20,624 nucleotides of DNA, from the NCBI GenBank assembly GCA_019454915.1, contig JACFNM010000026.1, positions 1 to 20,624 on the forward strand, given 5' to 3'. Every line of letters starts with the position of its first letter. The first letter of the stretch is position 1. Below, piece by piece: positions 1 through 8,288 of the stretch. The notes beneath the pieces were generated by a model. It searched no databases. It worked only from the letters and a program-made list of their open reading frames with translations, and was not told where the DNA came from. Source of the stretch: Chitinophagaceae bacterium. Lineage in GTDB: Bacteria > Bacteroidota > Bacteroidia > Chitinophagales > Chitinophagaceae. The position numbers and the translations under genes are program-made.

Positions 1-1
1 T

Positions 2-205
2 GTAGGCGTTATCAAAAAAGATGATCTTGTCGCCGGTTTCGTGGGGTCGAAATTGAAAAAGCAGTTGATGGATGGTCTGGTGTTTGGGGTTCAGGATATG
101 GGTGGGGGGCGCGTCATCTATCTTACCGATAACGTGCTGTTCAGGAACTTCTGGCAAAACGGTAAATTATTATTCTGTAATGCCTTGTTTTTGGTAGGTC
201 AATAA
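2..205 (+). CDS. C-terminal end of an M14-family zinc carboxypeptidase (5' partial)
   Basis: Reading frame 2 is open from the window edge to TAA at 203-205 and gives 67 residues. The tail includes LVFGVQDMGGGRVIYL, then a stretch about an FRNFW segment and NGKLLFCNALFLVGQ. From memory this matches the C-terminus of large secreted M14 zinc carboxypeptidase-like proteins of Bacteroidetes. In that region a flavodoxin-like or GATase-like domain follows the peptidase domain, but this was not checked by a search. The catalytic zinc-binding part lies outside the window, so activity cannot be judged. The stop is 27 bases before the prfC ATG, and prfC seems to have its own promoter. Confidence 0.65.
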   Translation, partial: VGVIKKDDLVAGFVGSKLKKQLMDGLVFGVQDMGGGRVIYLTDNVLFRNFWQNGKLLFCNALFLVGQ

Positions 206-225
206 TTGTCATCTTCTTACCTTTG
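190..225 (+). promoter_or_regulatory. Candidate Bacteroidetes-type promoter of prfC
   Basis: TACCTTTG at 218-225 is an exact match to the Bacteroidetes -7 consensus TAnnTTTG. It lies only 7 bases before the ATG at 233, so the transcript would have almost no leader. A TTTG at 190-193 could be the -33 element, but the 24-base spacer is longer than the usual 19-21. The box favours the ATG at 233 over the upstream TTG at 206, which precedes the box and would not be transcribed from it. Confidence 0.5.
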
Positions 226-232
226 CGCCCCA

Positions 233-1831
233 ATGAAATATATTGACGAGATTAAGAAGCGCAAGACTTTTGCAGTGATAGCCCACCCGGATGCCGGTAA
301 AACCACACTCACCGAAAAGCTATTGTTGTTTGGTGGAGCCATCCAAACGGCAGGAGCCGTAAAGAGCAATAAGATTAAAAAACACGCTACGAGCGATTTT
401 ATGGAAATCGAGAAACAGCGTGGAATATCGGTGGCTACCAGTGTGATGACTTTTGAATACAAAGGTAACCTGATTAATCTCCTCGATACTCCCGGGCACA
501 AGGACTTTGCCGAAGATACCTACAGAACGCTTACCGCTGTTGACAGTGTAATTCTTGTCATAGACAGTGTAAACGGGGTGGAAGAACAAACCCGCAGGTT
601 GATGGAAGTTTGCCGTATGCGCGATACGCCCGTTATTGTGTTTGTGAATAAAATGGACCGCGACGGGAAGATGCCTTTTGATCTGTTAGAAGAAATTGAA
701 CGAGAACTGCATCTTCGGTTACATCCCATGACCTGGCCGATTAACAGCGGCAAAGATTTCAAAGGAGTATATAACTTATATCAAAAAAATCTACGCCTTT
801 TTGCACCCAATACCAAGGCGGATGAAGACGATGCGGAACCTATCAGTAATTTGGCCGATGAATCCCTCGATAATAGATTAGGATCCGGTAATGCCGCCCA
901 GTTGCGGGAAGATGTGGAGCTTATTGAAGGAGTATATGGTGAATTAAACGTGGAAGATTATCTCAGTGCCAAAACCGCACCCTTGTTTTTTGGAAGTGCT
1001 GTTAATAACTTTGGTGTAAGAGAGATGCTGGACACTTTTATCCGAATCGCTCCCGCGCCATTGTGCCGCCCTACGTCAGAGAGGGAAATCTGCCCCGGAG
1101 AGGAAAAGTTCAGTGGGTTCGTGTTTAAAATACATGCCAACCTGGATCCGAGACACCGCGACCGGATAGCTTTCTTGAGGGTGTGTTCGGGAAAGTTTGA
1201 ACGCAACAAATTTTACCATCATGTACGCCTGGATAAAGATGTCCGGTTCAGCAATCCCTATTCATTCCTGGCCAGGCAAAAAGATGTAATTGATGAAGCT
1301 TTTCCGGGCGACGTAGTAGGGTTGTTCGACACGGGAAATTTTAAGATAGGTGATACCCTTACTGAAGGAGAACAGCTTTATTTTACAGGGATACCAAGTT
1401 TTTCACCGGAATTGTTTAAAGAGGTGGTGAATAAGGACCCCATGAAAACCAAACAGTTGGAGAAGGGGTTGTCTCAGTTGACCGATGAAGGAGTGGCACA
1501 ACTGTTCACGCAGCACAATGGAAACAGGAAGATAATCGGTTGTGTGGGAGATTTACAGTTTGAAGTAATACAATACCGCCTGCTTCATGAATATGGAGCC
1601 TCCGTACAATTTAATACATTGCCGTTTTACAAAGCATGCTGGATTACTTCTGATAATCCCCAAAAGTTAGAGGAGTTTATCCGGTTTAAAACCGGTAATG
1701 TGGTGTTAGATAAGGATGGACATCTGGTATATCTTGCCCAGAGCGAATGGTTTTTGAATACCGAGATGACCAATAATCCTGAAATTCAGTTTCATTTCAG
1801 CAGCGAGATCAACAAGGAACTTATAGCCTGA
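233..1831 (+). CDS. prfC: Peptide chain release factor 3 (RF3)
   Basis: The product is a 532-residue translational GTPase, close to the 529 residues of E. coli RF3. RF3 is a cytoplasmic factor that uses GTP to recycle RF1/RF2 from the ribosome after peptide release. G1 is AHPDAGKTT (residues 17-25), G3 is DTPGHKDF (85-92) and G4 is NKMD (139-142). The insert after G4, with a Trp-Pro-Ile segment, is typical of RF3 rather than EF-G or EF-Tu. Domains II and III follow, including the RF3-type segments [17 protein letters not shown] and [13 protein letters not shown]. The frame is open upstream to a TTG at 206, but the ATG at 233 is preferred because it follows the -7 box directly and begins at the conserved N-terminus. 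The gene is convergent with the polysaccharide locus and probably unrelated to it. Confidence 0.96.
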   Translation: MKYIDEIKKRKTFAVIAHPDAGKTTLTEKLLLFGGAIQTAGAVKSNKIKKHATSDFMEIEKQRGISVATSVMTFEYKGNLINLLDTPGHKDFAEDTYRTLTAVDSVILVIDSVNGVEEQTRRLMEVCRMRDTPVIVFVNKMDRDGKMPFDLLEEIERELHLRLHPMTWPINSGKDFKGVYNLYQKNLRLFAPNTKADEDDAEPISNLADESLDNRLGSGNAAQLREDVELIEGVYGELNVEDYLSAKTAPLFFGSAVNNFGVREMLDTFIRIAPAPLCRPTSEREICPGEEKFSGFVFKIHANLDPRHRDRIAFLRVCSGKFERNKFYHHVRLDKDVRFSNPYSFLARQKDVIDEAFPGDVVGLFDTGNFKIGDTLTEGEQLYFTGIPSFSPELFKEVVNKDPMKTKQLEKGLSQLTDEGVAQLFTQHNGNRKIIGCVGDLQFEVIQYRLLHEYGASVQFNTLPFYKACWITSDNPQKLEEFIRFKTGNVVLDKDGHLVYLAQSEWFLNTEMTNNPEIQFHFSSEINKELIA

Positions 1832-1876
1832 TAGCGTGGCTTGTCTGCTCAGTTATTTCCGTAACAGATATGTTTT

Positions 1877-4800
1877 TCATCTGAAAGAAAACGATCCTTC
1901 ACCTTTGGGCAAACGGATGTTTAATTCCCGTGTGTTCTTATTGTAACTATCTTTTTTCACTTTCTGACCGTTCCATTTTACGGTAGATATATTCTGATTA
2001 AACCGGATGGTTAAGAAGCCGGACTGGCCCAGGCTATAGTGTAGTTCGTCATTCGTCAATTCAAAAACGAGAGGATTATCTGAATTCAGTTGAAGATTCT
2101 GATCGCGGTATGATCTTGTATTCGCCGCAAAAACATTTCCATTCGATTCGCTTAATATTGTTAAAGCATCTGTGATAATATTCCCAAATTTATAATTTGT
2201 TTCGGGTCTTGTAGAAAATGCGAAGTGTTGCCCGGATTCCAGCGTTCCTTCCACAAAACCCTCGGCGGTTTTTGTGGAGATGTCGGGTTGACTTCCGGGG
2301 GCAGTGGTCGCGAACAAATTGGCCATCACTAAGGGCAGTCCTTTGGTACTGGCTTTTACGGTAAGCATTCCTTCTTTTTGCAGCGGTCGGTCATTCAAAA
2401 GTGTTTTCAGGTAGTGAGGCGTCTCCACAGCATCTGTTTGCATATTTTCCGGATACAGGTGCATGATGTGGAGCGTGGCATTTTCTTTGGTAATCGTAGA
2501 TTTTTTATGATCCGGCGCAATATCCTGTAGTCTCTTTGTTTGGTATAATAAATCAATTTCGGCATCTTTTTCTGCCGGTTCTGCTACATCTAACATCAGC
2601 ACCTTATTCGGTTTGATAAACAAAACGTTTCGTGTTAAACTCTTTACTTTACCCCAGTAAAGTCTGCCGATGTCTCCCGTAACGAAAGATGCTTTTTTCC
2701 CATCCAGGAATCGTTCAATAAAGGCATAATCATTAAATCCGGGCGCAAAATTCCTGGGATCGCCCGTCCTTTGACTTTGATGGTTTCCGTTAACCAGAAT
2801 GGTTGAATGGCCTACCGGCTGGGTAAGCCAGGATTCATAAATCGGATCGTCGTAGTAATGTGAGTTGGATAAAGGTCGTTCCTCTATAAAGGTTTTTCCC
2901 CTGTCTGCCAGCCAGAAACTCCCCTGGTCCAAATGCTGGTGATTATAAAATGGGCCGGTTCTCATTACAAAAACGAAATCATCCGCATTCCAGCCGCCCT
3001 TAAATACCGTGGTTCCCACTCCATGAAACACTTTAACGGGATTCTCATTAAAAGGGGCTGACTGAGGAATATTCTCCGTTCCAAATACCACGTCTTCAAA
3101 AGTGAGGTTACTGTTATCGCCAAAGTATTCGAAGCGTTCTGTGCCATGACCCTTTTCTTCTGCCGGCGAAGAAGTTTTGGATTGATTATTATCCTGAATA
3201 AAATGATAGAACCAGCTTAGCCGGGGATCTTTGTACTTACCGAGCAGATAAGCCCAGTTGGTCAGCGAATTCAATTCTCCTCCCGAATCTCCATATTCAA
3301 ACCAGCGTTTCTTTTTTATAATCCCACTCCAGATATATTCATTATAGGTATTTCTTAATGGGGCTGACATGTCAATATGAAATACGTGTTCGAGAGAAGG
3401 AAGGCTGTATGACAGATTCTGAAAGCTATAGTTATTATAGCCGAATCCCTCACCCCAGGCTCCGTCTGCGGAGTCCGTTACATTATGAATAAATTTATCC
3501 AGCTTAAATATAGCACCGGTGAAATACGGCTCCAGGTTTTCCGTATCACTGCCATCTCCATAAATAGCGGCCATATTCATTAAGGACCCGCCTACGGTCA
3601 TGGCCAACCAGTTAGACGTTCCGGAGGTGATATTATCATTATACACATAGGTTCTGTGCACGCCGTATACAATATTATTCACTAACGCTTTTCTGATGGT
3701 TAACCGCTCTTCCTCGGTCATGAACGGATAAACCAGGTCATAGGCCTCTGCGAGCCGATGAGCCCAGCTTCCTGTACGATGTTCGCTGAACCTCCCCCGT
3801 TTTGTTTGCCAGGGATGTGTCCAGTCTGGCCACGCGGCTAACTTCATTAGCACCTCTTTTACATAGCGCCCTGCTGTGGTGTCGTGATGAAATGCATAGG
3901 CCCTGGCGTTCCAGCGCAAAGCCTCTCCCGACGGGTAAATTCGTGAGCCCCAGGCATCCCAGGTGGGCAGCCAGTTCTCATCCGGGAATTGGTCCAGATC
4001 GTACACCAGACTGCTAACCGGGACAGTCTCGCGGTAGTTCTTAGCTTGCGTAAGTATATTTTGATAAACATTTTCGAAAGGCTCCTGCCGGAATCTTTCA
4101 ATGAGTTTCTCCTTGCCTGCATTATCAAAAAGCAGGCGCGGATGCTTGCCTCTTATATCCCGGGGAGCAATATGAATAGTGAAGACCGTATGGGCAATTT
4201 GCGATTTTCCCTGATAGGCTGTAAGCGTTGCGAAATATAAGCCCTCAGAAAACCTGAGTTTGATTTTTTTCGATGCCCACCCGGCGCGTTCCTTCGATAA
4301 ATTTTCCTCATATAGCTTATGCTGACGATCGAAATAGGGAGTAATTCGCATCACTACTTTCTCGGCTTCTGCTATCCAGGAGCCTCTTAATTGAAACTCA
4401 TCTCCGGGGAAATAGTGTTGCTTTGGGATATAGGGTTTGAATTCGGGAAGTTTGACAACCTCGGGCTGTACAAATCTGAAAGCAGCTTCTCTTGCCCCCT
4501 TAAAGGTAATATCGTCAAGTCCGAGATACAAAGGCATATCGGGGTCGGCCATAGGAAATTGAGTGAGAAAGGCCAGGGCATAAATCTTTATCTGCTTTCC
4601 GTTAATAGCAGGATTTTCTTTGACAAAGTCGTCGTAGGTTACGGTTATCCACTGCCACTGATTGAGCGCGGGTTCAGCAATCGTAACATCTAATTTACCA
4701 TAGTCTCCTGCAGCGAATCTTATTTTAAACCACGATGAGGGAATATTAGCTTTCAAATAATACCTGAAGTTGATGGTTGCTCCCGGCACCAGGTACATGT

Positions 4801-5146
4801 TCAGCAACTTTTGTGCGCCGGCATAATTATCAACATGTGTATAAGGTGTCACCTTTTGCACAATCGAAATATTGGGATCACCCGGAACCATTTCATTGAC
4901 CCTGAAATTCTGGTTATAGGCGTTATCTTGCCAGAGCGGGTAGGAGGCCCAGGCACCCAAATCACGATCCTCAAAATCATCGGTGTACACCCAGGGCTCT
5001 AATACCGGGATGGTATCTGTGGCGAAGGGAATCCCCCGCTGAACGCTCTGTTCAAGTGCAACGGGCGGATGATGAAATGATCTGGTTGTTCCTGCATCCG
5101 TAATGAAAGCGGATAAAATGATAATGGTGAATATCTTTATATGCAC
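1877..5146 (-). CDS. Secreted heparinase II/III-type polysaccharide lyase (DUF4962-like plus C-terminal heparinase domain)
   Basis: The product is a 1089-residue exported protein. A signal peptide with hydrophobic core IFTIIILSAFI occupies about residues 4-14. Residues about 50-220 form a predicted beta-sandwich, carbohydrate-binding-like module ending in LYLGLDDITF. An Ig/FN3-like segment follows at about 225-328. A DUF4962/heparinase alpha-toroid begins at HPRLLF (335) and carries SGTSNWLAMTVGG (508-520) and DGAWGEGFGYNNYSF (561-575). The heparinase II/III beta-sandwich includes NHQHLDQGSF (735-744, with His738) and GHSTILVNG (779-787). Family members cleave uronic acid-containing chains by beta-elimination; the substrate cannot be read from sequence. 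It starts with GTG at 5146, and no nearby ATG fits. It is the last gene of the minus-strand operon, 50 bases after the SDR. It could act on heparosan, hyaluronan, chondroitin or a bacterial exopolysaccharide. Confidence 0.85.
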   Translation of the reverse strand: MHIKIFTIIILSAFITDAGTTRSFHHPPVALEQSVQRGIPFATDTIPVLEPWVYTDDFEDRDLGAWASYPLWQDNAYNQNFRVNEMVPGDPNISIVQKVTPYTHVDNYAGAQKLLNMYLVPGATINFRYYLKANIPSSWFKIRFAAGDYGKLDVTIAEPALNQWQWITVTYDDFVKENPAINGKQIKIYALAFLTQFPMADPDMPLYLGLDDITFKGAREAAFRFVQPEVVKLPEFKPYIPKQHYFPGDEFQLRGSWIAEAEKVVMRITPYFDRQHKLYEENLSKERAGWASKKIKLRFSEGLYFATLTAYQGKSQIAHTVFTIHIAPRDIRGKHPRLLFDNAGKEKLIERFRQEPFENVYQNILTQAKNYRETVPVSSLVYDLDQFPDENWLPTWDAWGSRIYPSGEALRWNARAYAFHHDTTAGRYVKEVLMKLAAWPDWTHPWQTKRGRFSEHRTGSWAHRLAEAYDLVYPFMTEEERLTIRKALVNNIVYGVHRTYVYNDNITSGTSNWLAMTVGGSLMNMAAIYGDGSDTENLEPYFTGAIFKLDKFIHNVTDSADGAWGEGFGYNNYSFQNLSYSLPSLEHVFHIDMSAPLRNTYNEYIWSGIIKKKRWFEYGDSGGELNSLTNWAYLLGKYKDPRLSWFYHFIQDNNQSKTSSPAEEKGHGTERFEYFGDNSNLTFEDVVFGTENIPQSAPFNENPVKVFHGVGTTVFKGGWNADDFVFVMRTGPFYNHQHLDQGSFWLADRGKTFIEERPLSNSHYYDDPIYESWLTQPVGHSTILVNGNHQSQRTGDPRNFAPGFNDYAFIERFLDGKKASFVTGDIGRLYWGKVKSLTRNVLFIKPNKVLMLDVAEPAEKDAEIDLLYQTKRLQDIAPDHKKSTITKENATLHIMHLYPENMQTDAVETPHYLKTLLNDRPLQKEGMLTVKASTKGLPLVMANLFATTAPGSQPDISTKTAEGFVEGTLESGQHFAFSTRPETNYKFGNIITDALTILSESNGNVFAANTRSYRDQNLQLNSDNPLVFELTNDELHYSLGQSGFLTIRFNQNISTVKWNGQKVKKDSYNKNTRELNIRLPKGEGSFSFR

Positions 5147-5196
5147 TTATCGGAATTTTACTGTTCGTAATATGAATTGCCCTGAAAATTTTACTC

Positions 5197-6024
5197 TTAA
5201 ACGCCGCTGAATACCGAAAAGCCTCCATCCACACAAATCATTGCACCCGTAACAAACCGGGACTCATCGCTTAATAACCAAACTATAGCACCCTTTAATT
5301 CATCCGGATGCCCGAATCTTTTGTAAGGGGTTTGTCTGATGATGGCCGCTCCCCGTTCGGTATAGCCGCCATCGGAAGTTGTAAGCAGGTTTTTGTTTTG
5401 TTCGGTAAGGAAAAAGCCGGGTGCAACGGCATTCATCCGAATCTTATCGCCATAGCGGTTTGCCAGTTCCACGGCAAACCACGCATTGTAACAATCCACC
5501 GCTGCCTTGCCCATATTATAGCCCAGCACCCTCGTGACGGCACGTTTCGAATTCATAGACGAGATATTGATGATGCTGCCGTATTCCACCGTTCGTGCCA
5601 TCGCTTCGCCAAAGATTTGTGTGGGAAGAATAGTGCCCCAGAGATTCACCTCCATCACGCGCTTCATTCCCGCGAGGTTCATGTCAAATAAATTCTGGTC
5701 AGGCCTTAATACGCCCTCGGGCATGATACCGCCGGCAGCATTGATTAAGCCGTCTATTTTACCAAATTTTTCAAGCACGGCATCCCTGGCGTTCGTTAAT
5801 TGTTGTTCGTCCATCACGTCCGCTACGAGGGGAATGGCCTGACCGCCCTGCCTGATGATGCGTTCTGCCCTTTGTTTTGCTACTTCAGCATTTCTGCCCA
5901 GTATGCCAACCGCTCCACCCGCTCCTGCAATTCCGTTAACAAAGGCCCCGCCGAGAACGCCGGTTCCACCGGTGACTACTACTACCTTCCCTTTCAAAGA
6001 GAAGCTGTCTGATAAATCACTCAT
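5197..6024 (-). CDS. SDR-family oxidoreductase, D-mannonate oxidoreductase (fructuronate reductase)-like
   Basis: The product is a 275-residue classical short-chain dehydrogenase. The Rossmann glycine motif is TGGTGVLGG (19-26 region), with NAAGG at 95-99, catalytic Ser at 155/156, Tyr169-x-x-x-Lys173 (YNMGK) and the cofactor-side APGFFLT at 201-207. The insertion after NAAGG, the segment VNLWGTILPTQIF and the APGFFLTEQN motif resemble the SDR-type UxuB/YjmF D-mannonate oxidoreductases more than KduD (about 253 residues). UxuB reduces D-fructuronate to D-mannonate with NAD(P)H in the cytoplasm. In this operon, next to a lyase gene, it could instead reduce a deoxy-keto-uronate. It starts at ATG 6024, only 16 bases after the MFS gene. 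The fold is certain; the substrate is inferred. Confidence 0.85.
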   Translation of the reverse strand: MSDLSDSFSLKGKVVVVTGGTGVLGGAFVNGIAGAGGAVGILGRNAEVAKQRAERIIRQGGQAIPLVADVMDEQQLTNARDAVLEKFGKIDGLINAAGGIMPEGVLRPDQNLFDMNLAGMKRVMEVNLWGTILPTQIFGEAMARTVEYGSIINISSMNSKRAVTRVLGYNMGKAAVDCYNAWFAVELANRYGDKIRMNAVAPGFFLTEQNKNLLTTSDGGYTERGAAIIRQTPYKRFGHPDELKGAIVWLLSDESRFVTGAMICVDGGFSVFSGV

Positions 6025-6040
6025 AAAAACTTATTGATGA

Positions 6041-7381
6041 TTAATTGACTGCAATCCTGTTCTTATTCCAATTCTTGATTTTGTAGCCCCAGATTCCGTA
6101 AAACAGAATATACAAATAACAGGGTACCAGAACCCAATAGCCTATCCGCTCGTCAAACTTATCGGCCAGCAGCCCGTATAACATGGGTAAGATAGCATTA
6201 CCCGATATACCCATCACGATGACAGATGATCCGATCTTGGTAAAACGCCCCAGTCCGTCTATGGCTAATGGCCAAATGGCAGGACCAATCAACGAGTTGG
6301 CCAATCCCAGCATCACCACAAACCAGATTGACCAATCAGCGGTATGACCCAGCAGGGTAACCGAACCATGCGCATATAAAATCATGGTCGTAAAAATTGT
6401 TCCTAAAATAGCACATACGATCAACGCTTTTCTTTGAGATATAAACCTCGGAATACAAATGATGCCGACGATATAGCCCACAATGGTAGCCGACAAAACA
6501 TAGGAGGGGAACGCTTTCGCCTGTAACAGATTTATGCCCATCGTTTCGGCATAGCTGATAATCGTATCTATTGATACCACCTGGGTACCCACATGCAGAA
6601 ACCAGGCTATAGCCCCAAGAATCAGGTGGGGGAACTGGATAATGCTGGTTTTGCTCGTATTAGCCATCGCCACCTCTTCCGTTTCATGCTCGGTATCTAT
6701 TTCGGGCAGAGGCGAAAAACGAATTAATAAACCAAAAATAATCAGCGCGAGGCCTACGAATGAATAGGGAACGATAACCCTGCCTATGAGTTCCTTCAGC
6801 GCCTCTGCTTTTTCCACTGCGCCCATAGACGATAACTGGTCGAATAGTTGAGAGTCTGATGCTCTGAAAATGACGGCTGCAAAAATTAGTGGCGCCAGGA
6901 TTCCGGCTCCCTTATTAAAAATGCCCATAATACTCATCCTCTGTGCCGCCCGTTCTTTGGGACCAAGAATGGTTACATAAGGGTTTGCTGCTGTTTGTAA
7001 CATGGCCAATCCGGCACCGATAGAAAATAAGCCGAGGAGAAATAACGGATAAACCATAGCTGCTGCAGAGGGTATGAAGATCAATGCACCTAAGGCCATT
7101 GCCCAAAAGCCATACATCATCCCCTTTTTAAATCCTATCTTTTTTAAAAGATAACTGGAAGGGATCGAAAAAATCAGATAAGATATATAAAAAGAAAAAG
7201 CCACCAGATAAGAGGCAGCATGAGATAGTTCGAATCCTATCCTGAAATAAGGAATCAGAATGGAATTTATCCAGGAAACAAATCCAAACATAAAAAAAAG
7301 GAATCCGATGATGAAAATTCCTTTCATGGATTCTTTTACACTCAATGAGCCCGCCAATACAGTCTTCGGTGAGTTTGCCAT
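6041..7381 (-). CDS. FucP/NagP-type sugar:H+ symporter (MFS)
   Basis: The product is a 446-residue polytopic inner-membrane protein with about 12 hydrophobic segments and a charged central loop (about 225-245, rich in Glu and Thr). The first half contains the FucP-family signature LQTAANPYVTILGP (128-141 region), followed by RMSIMGIFNKGAG. This is the variant seen in Bacteroidetes glucose/galactose/GlcNAc porters, where E. coli FucP has an LNLAQ segment. These carriers import unmodified monosaccharides with protons. The gene sits directly after nagA and nagB, so N-acetylglucosamine or a related amino sugar is the likely cargo, as in NagP systems. A uronate or other sugar from the same glycan is also possible. 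The sugar would arrive unphosphorylated, so a kinase is needed before NagA. Confidence 0.9.
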   Translation of the reverse strand: MANSPKTVLAGSLSVKESMKGIFIIGFLFFMFGFVSWINSILIPYFRIGFELSHAASYLVAFSFYISYLIFSIPSSYLLKKIGFKKGMMYGFWAMALGALIFIPSAAAMVYPLFLLGLFSIGAGLAMLQTAANPYVTILGPKERAAQRMSIMGIFNKGAGILAPLIFAAVIFRASDSQLFDQLSSMGAVEKAEALKELIGRVIVPYSFVGLALIIFGLLIRFSPLPEIDTEHETEEVAMANTSKTSIIQFPHLILGAIAWFLHVGTQVVSIDTIISYAETMGINLLQAKAFPSYVLSATIVGYIVGIICIPRFISQRKALIVCAILGTIFTTMILYAHGSVTLLGHTADWSIWFVVMLGLANSLIGPAIWPLAIDGLGRFTKIGSSVIVMGISGNAILPMLYGLLADKFDERIGYWVLVPCYLYILFYGIWGYKIKNWNKNRIAVN

Positions 7382-7445
7382 AATTCAGTTTTGTATAATT
7401 TTCAGGGTAATGTTTAGTTTTTTGCTCTTACTGTGCTAACATGTT

Positions 7446-8216
7446 TTAGTAATCCAGTTTCGAAGCGCTATCCTTGTCAATAAACAGCACGGCGCCTTGT
7501 TTTCTTCTTAAAATGGTAGAAGGATAATTTTCTGAAACGGGACTATTAACCGTATGAAATATCGCGTCAGCTTTAAACTTACCCGGCACGATCGCGTAAG
7601 CGAAGCGTGGGGTAATCAATGCGGGCATGGTTATCGTTATGGCATGGGTAGGCACAAGATCAAGGCTGGTGAAACAATTTTTATCATTGGGGTCAACTTG
7701 TTGATGTCTGTTCTTTTCATCCAAATCTACAATCTTTACGATTTTAGGATCATTAAAGTCCGCCACGTGAGGATCATTAAATGCCAAATGGGTGTTTTCT
7801 CCTATGCCCAGTATAACAATATCTATGGGTTGGCTGGTTAACAATCCCGCATAACGTTCGCATTCCTCTTCCGGTGTTCCTGTATTACCGGCTATATAAT
7901 GAACCTTGCCTACTTTAATTTGTGAAAATAATTTTTCTTTAAGAAAATTAGCAAAACCCTGTGGCGCATCATCGTCCAATCCTATATATTCATCCAAATG
8001 AAAAGCCTCAACACGGGACCAGTCAATATCTTTTTTCACAATTTCGGCTAAAAATTCATTTTGAGATGGAGCCGAAGCAAAGATAATTCTGACGGAATCC
8101 TGTTGATGGAGCAATTCATTGATTTGCTGACCAATTTGCTCTGCTGCCGCCTTACCCAATGCCGGTCTGTCTTCATGAATTTGAATTGTCAATTCGTCCT
8201 TTTTGATAGTCTTCAT
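7446..8216 (-). CDS. nagB: Glucosamine-6-phosphate deaminase-like protein (divergent NagB clade)
   Basis: The product is a 256-residue cytoplasmic protein of the NagB/6-phosphogluconolactonase fold. NagB turns glucosamine-6-P into fructose-6-P and ammonia. The catalytic Asp motif HLDEYIGL is present (Asp75). The ring-opening motif reads GIGENTHLAFNDP at 137-149: His143 is kept, but where E. coli has Asp141, Gly142 and Glu148 this protein has Asn, Thr and Asp. The usual phosphate loop (TGGTP or similar) is replaced by FASAPSQNEF at 46-55, while PGKFKADAI (211-219) matches the later phosphate-contact region. From memory, the SAPSQ type forms a separate clade widely labelled glucosamine-6-phosphate deaminase. 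It lies between nagA and the transporter gene, which supports a role in amino-sugar catabolism. A related isomerase or deaminase on another sugar phosphate cannot be excluded. Confidence 0.82.
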   Translation of the reverse strand: MKTIKKDELTIQIHEDRPALGKAAAEQIGQQINELLHQQDSVRIIFASAPSQNEFLAEIVKKDIDWSRVEAFHLDEYIGLDDDAPQGFANFLKEKLFSQIKVGKVHYIAGNTGTPEEECERYAGLLTSQPIDIVILGIGENTHLAFNDPHVADFNDPKIVKIVDLDEKNRHQQVDPNDKNCFTSLDLVPTHAITITMPALITPRFAYAIVPGKFKADAIFHTVNSPVSENYPSTILRRKQGAVLFIDKDSASKLDY

Positions 8217-8288
8217 GATTTGTTTATTATTGAATAATAGTATTAATTCGTAGTCAGGTAAAATGATGAAAAATGATATTGCGGAAAC

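Noticed and set aside
206..232. N-terminal extension of prfC from TTG 206.
   Set aside because: It would include the promoter box in the coding region, and RF3 homologues begin at the position of ATG 233.
1865..1883. CAGAT/ATCTG pairing between the convergent prfC and lyase genes.
   Set aside because: Only five base pairs with a nine-base loop and no T-run after it; chance level.
5052..5234. 60-residue minus-strand ORF spanning the SDR-lyase junction.
   Set aside because: It overlaps the 3' end of the SDR gene and the 5' end of the lyase gene in another frame, with no family likeness.
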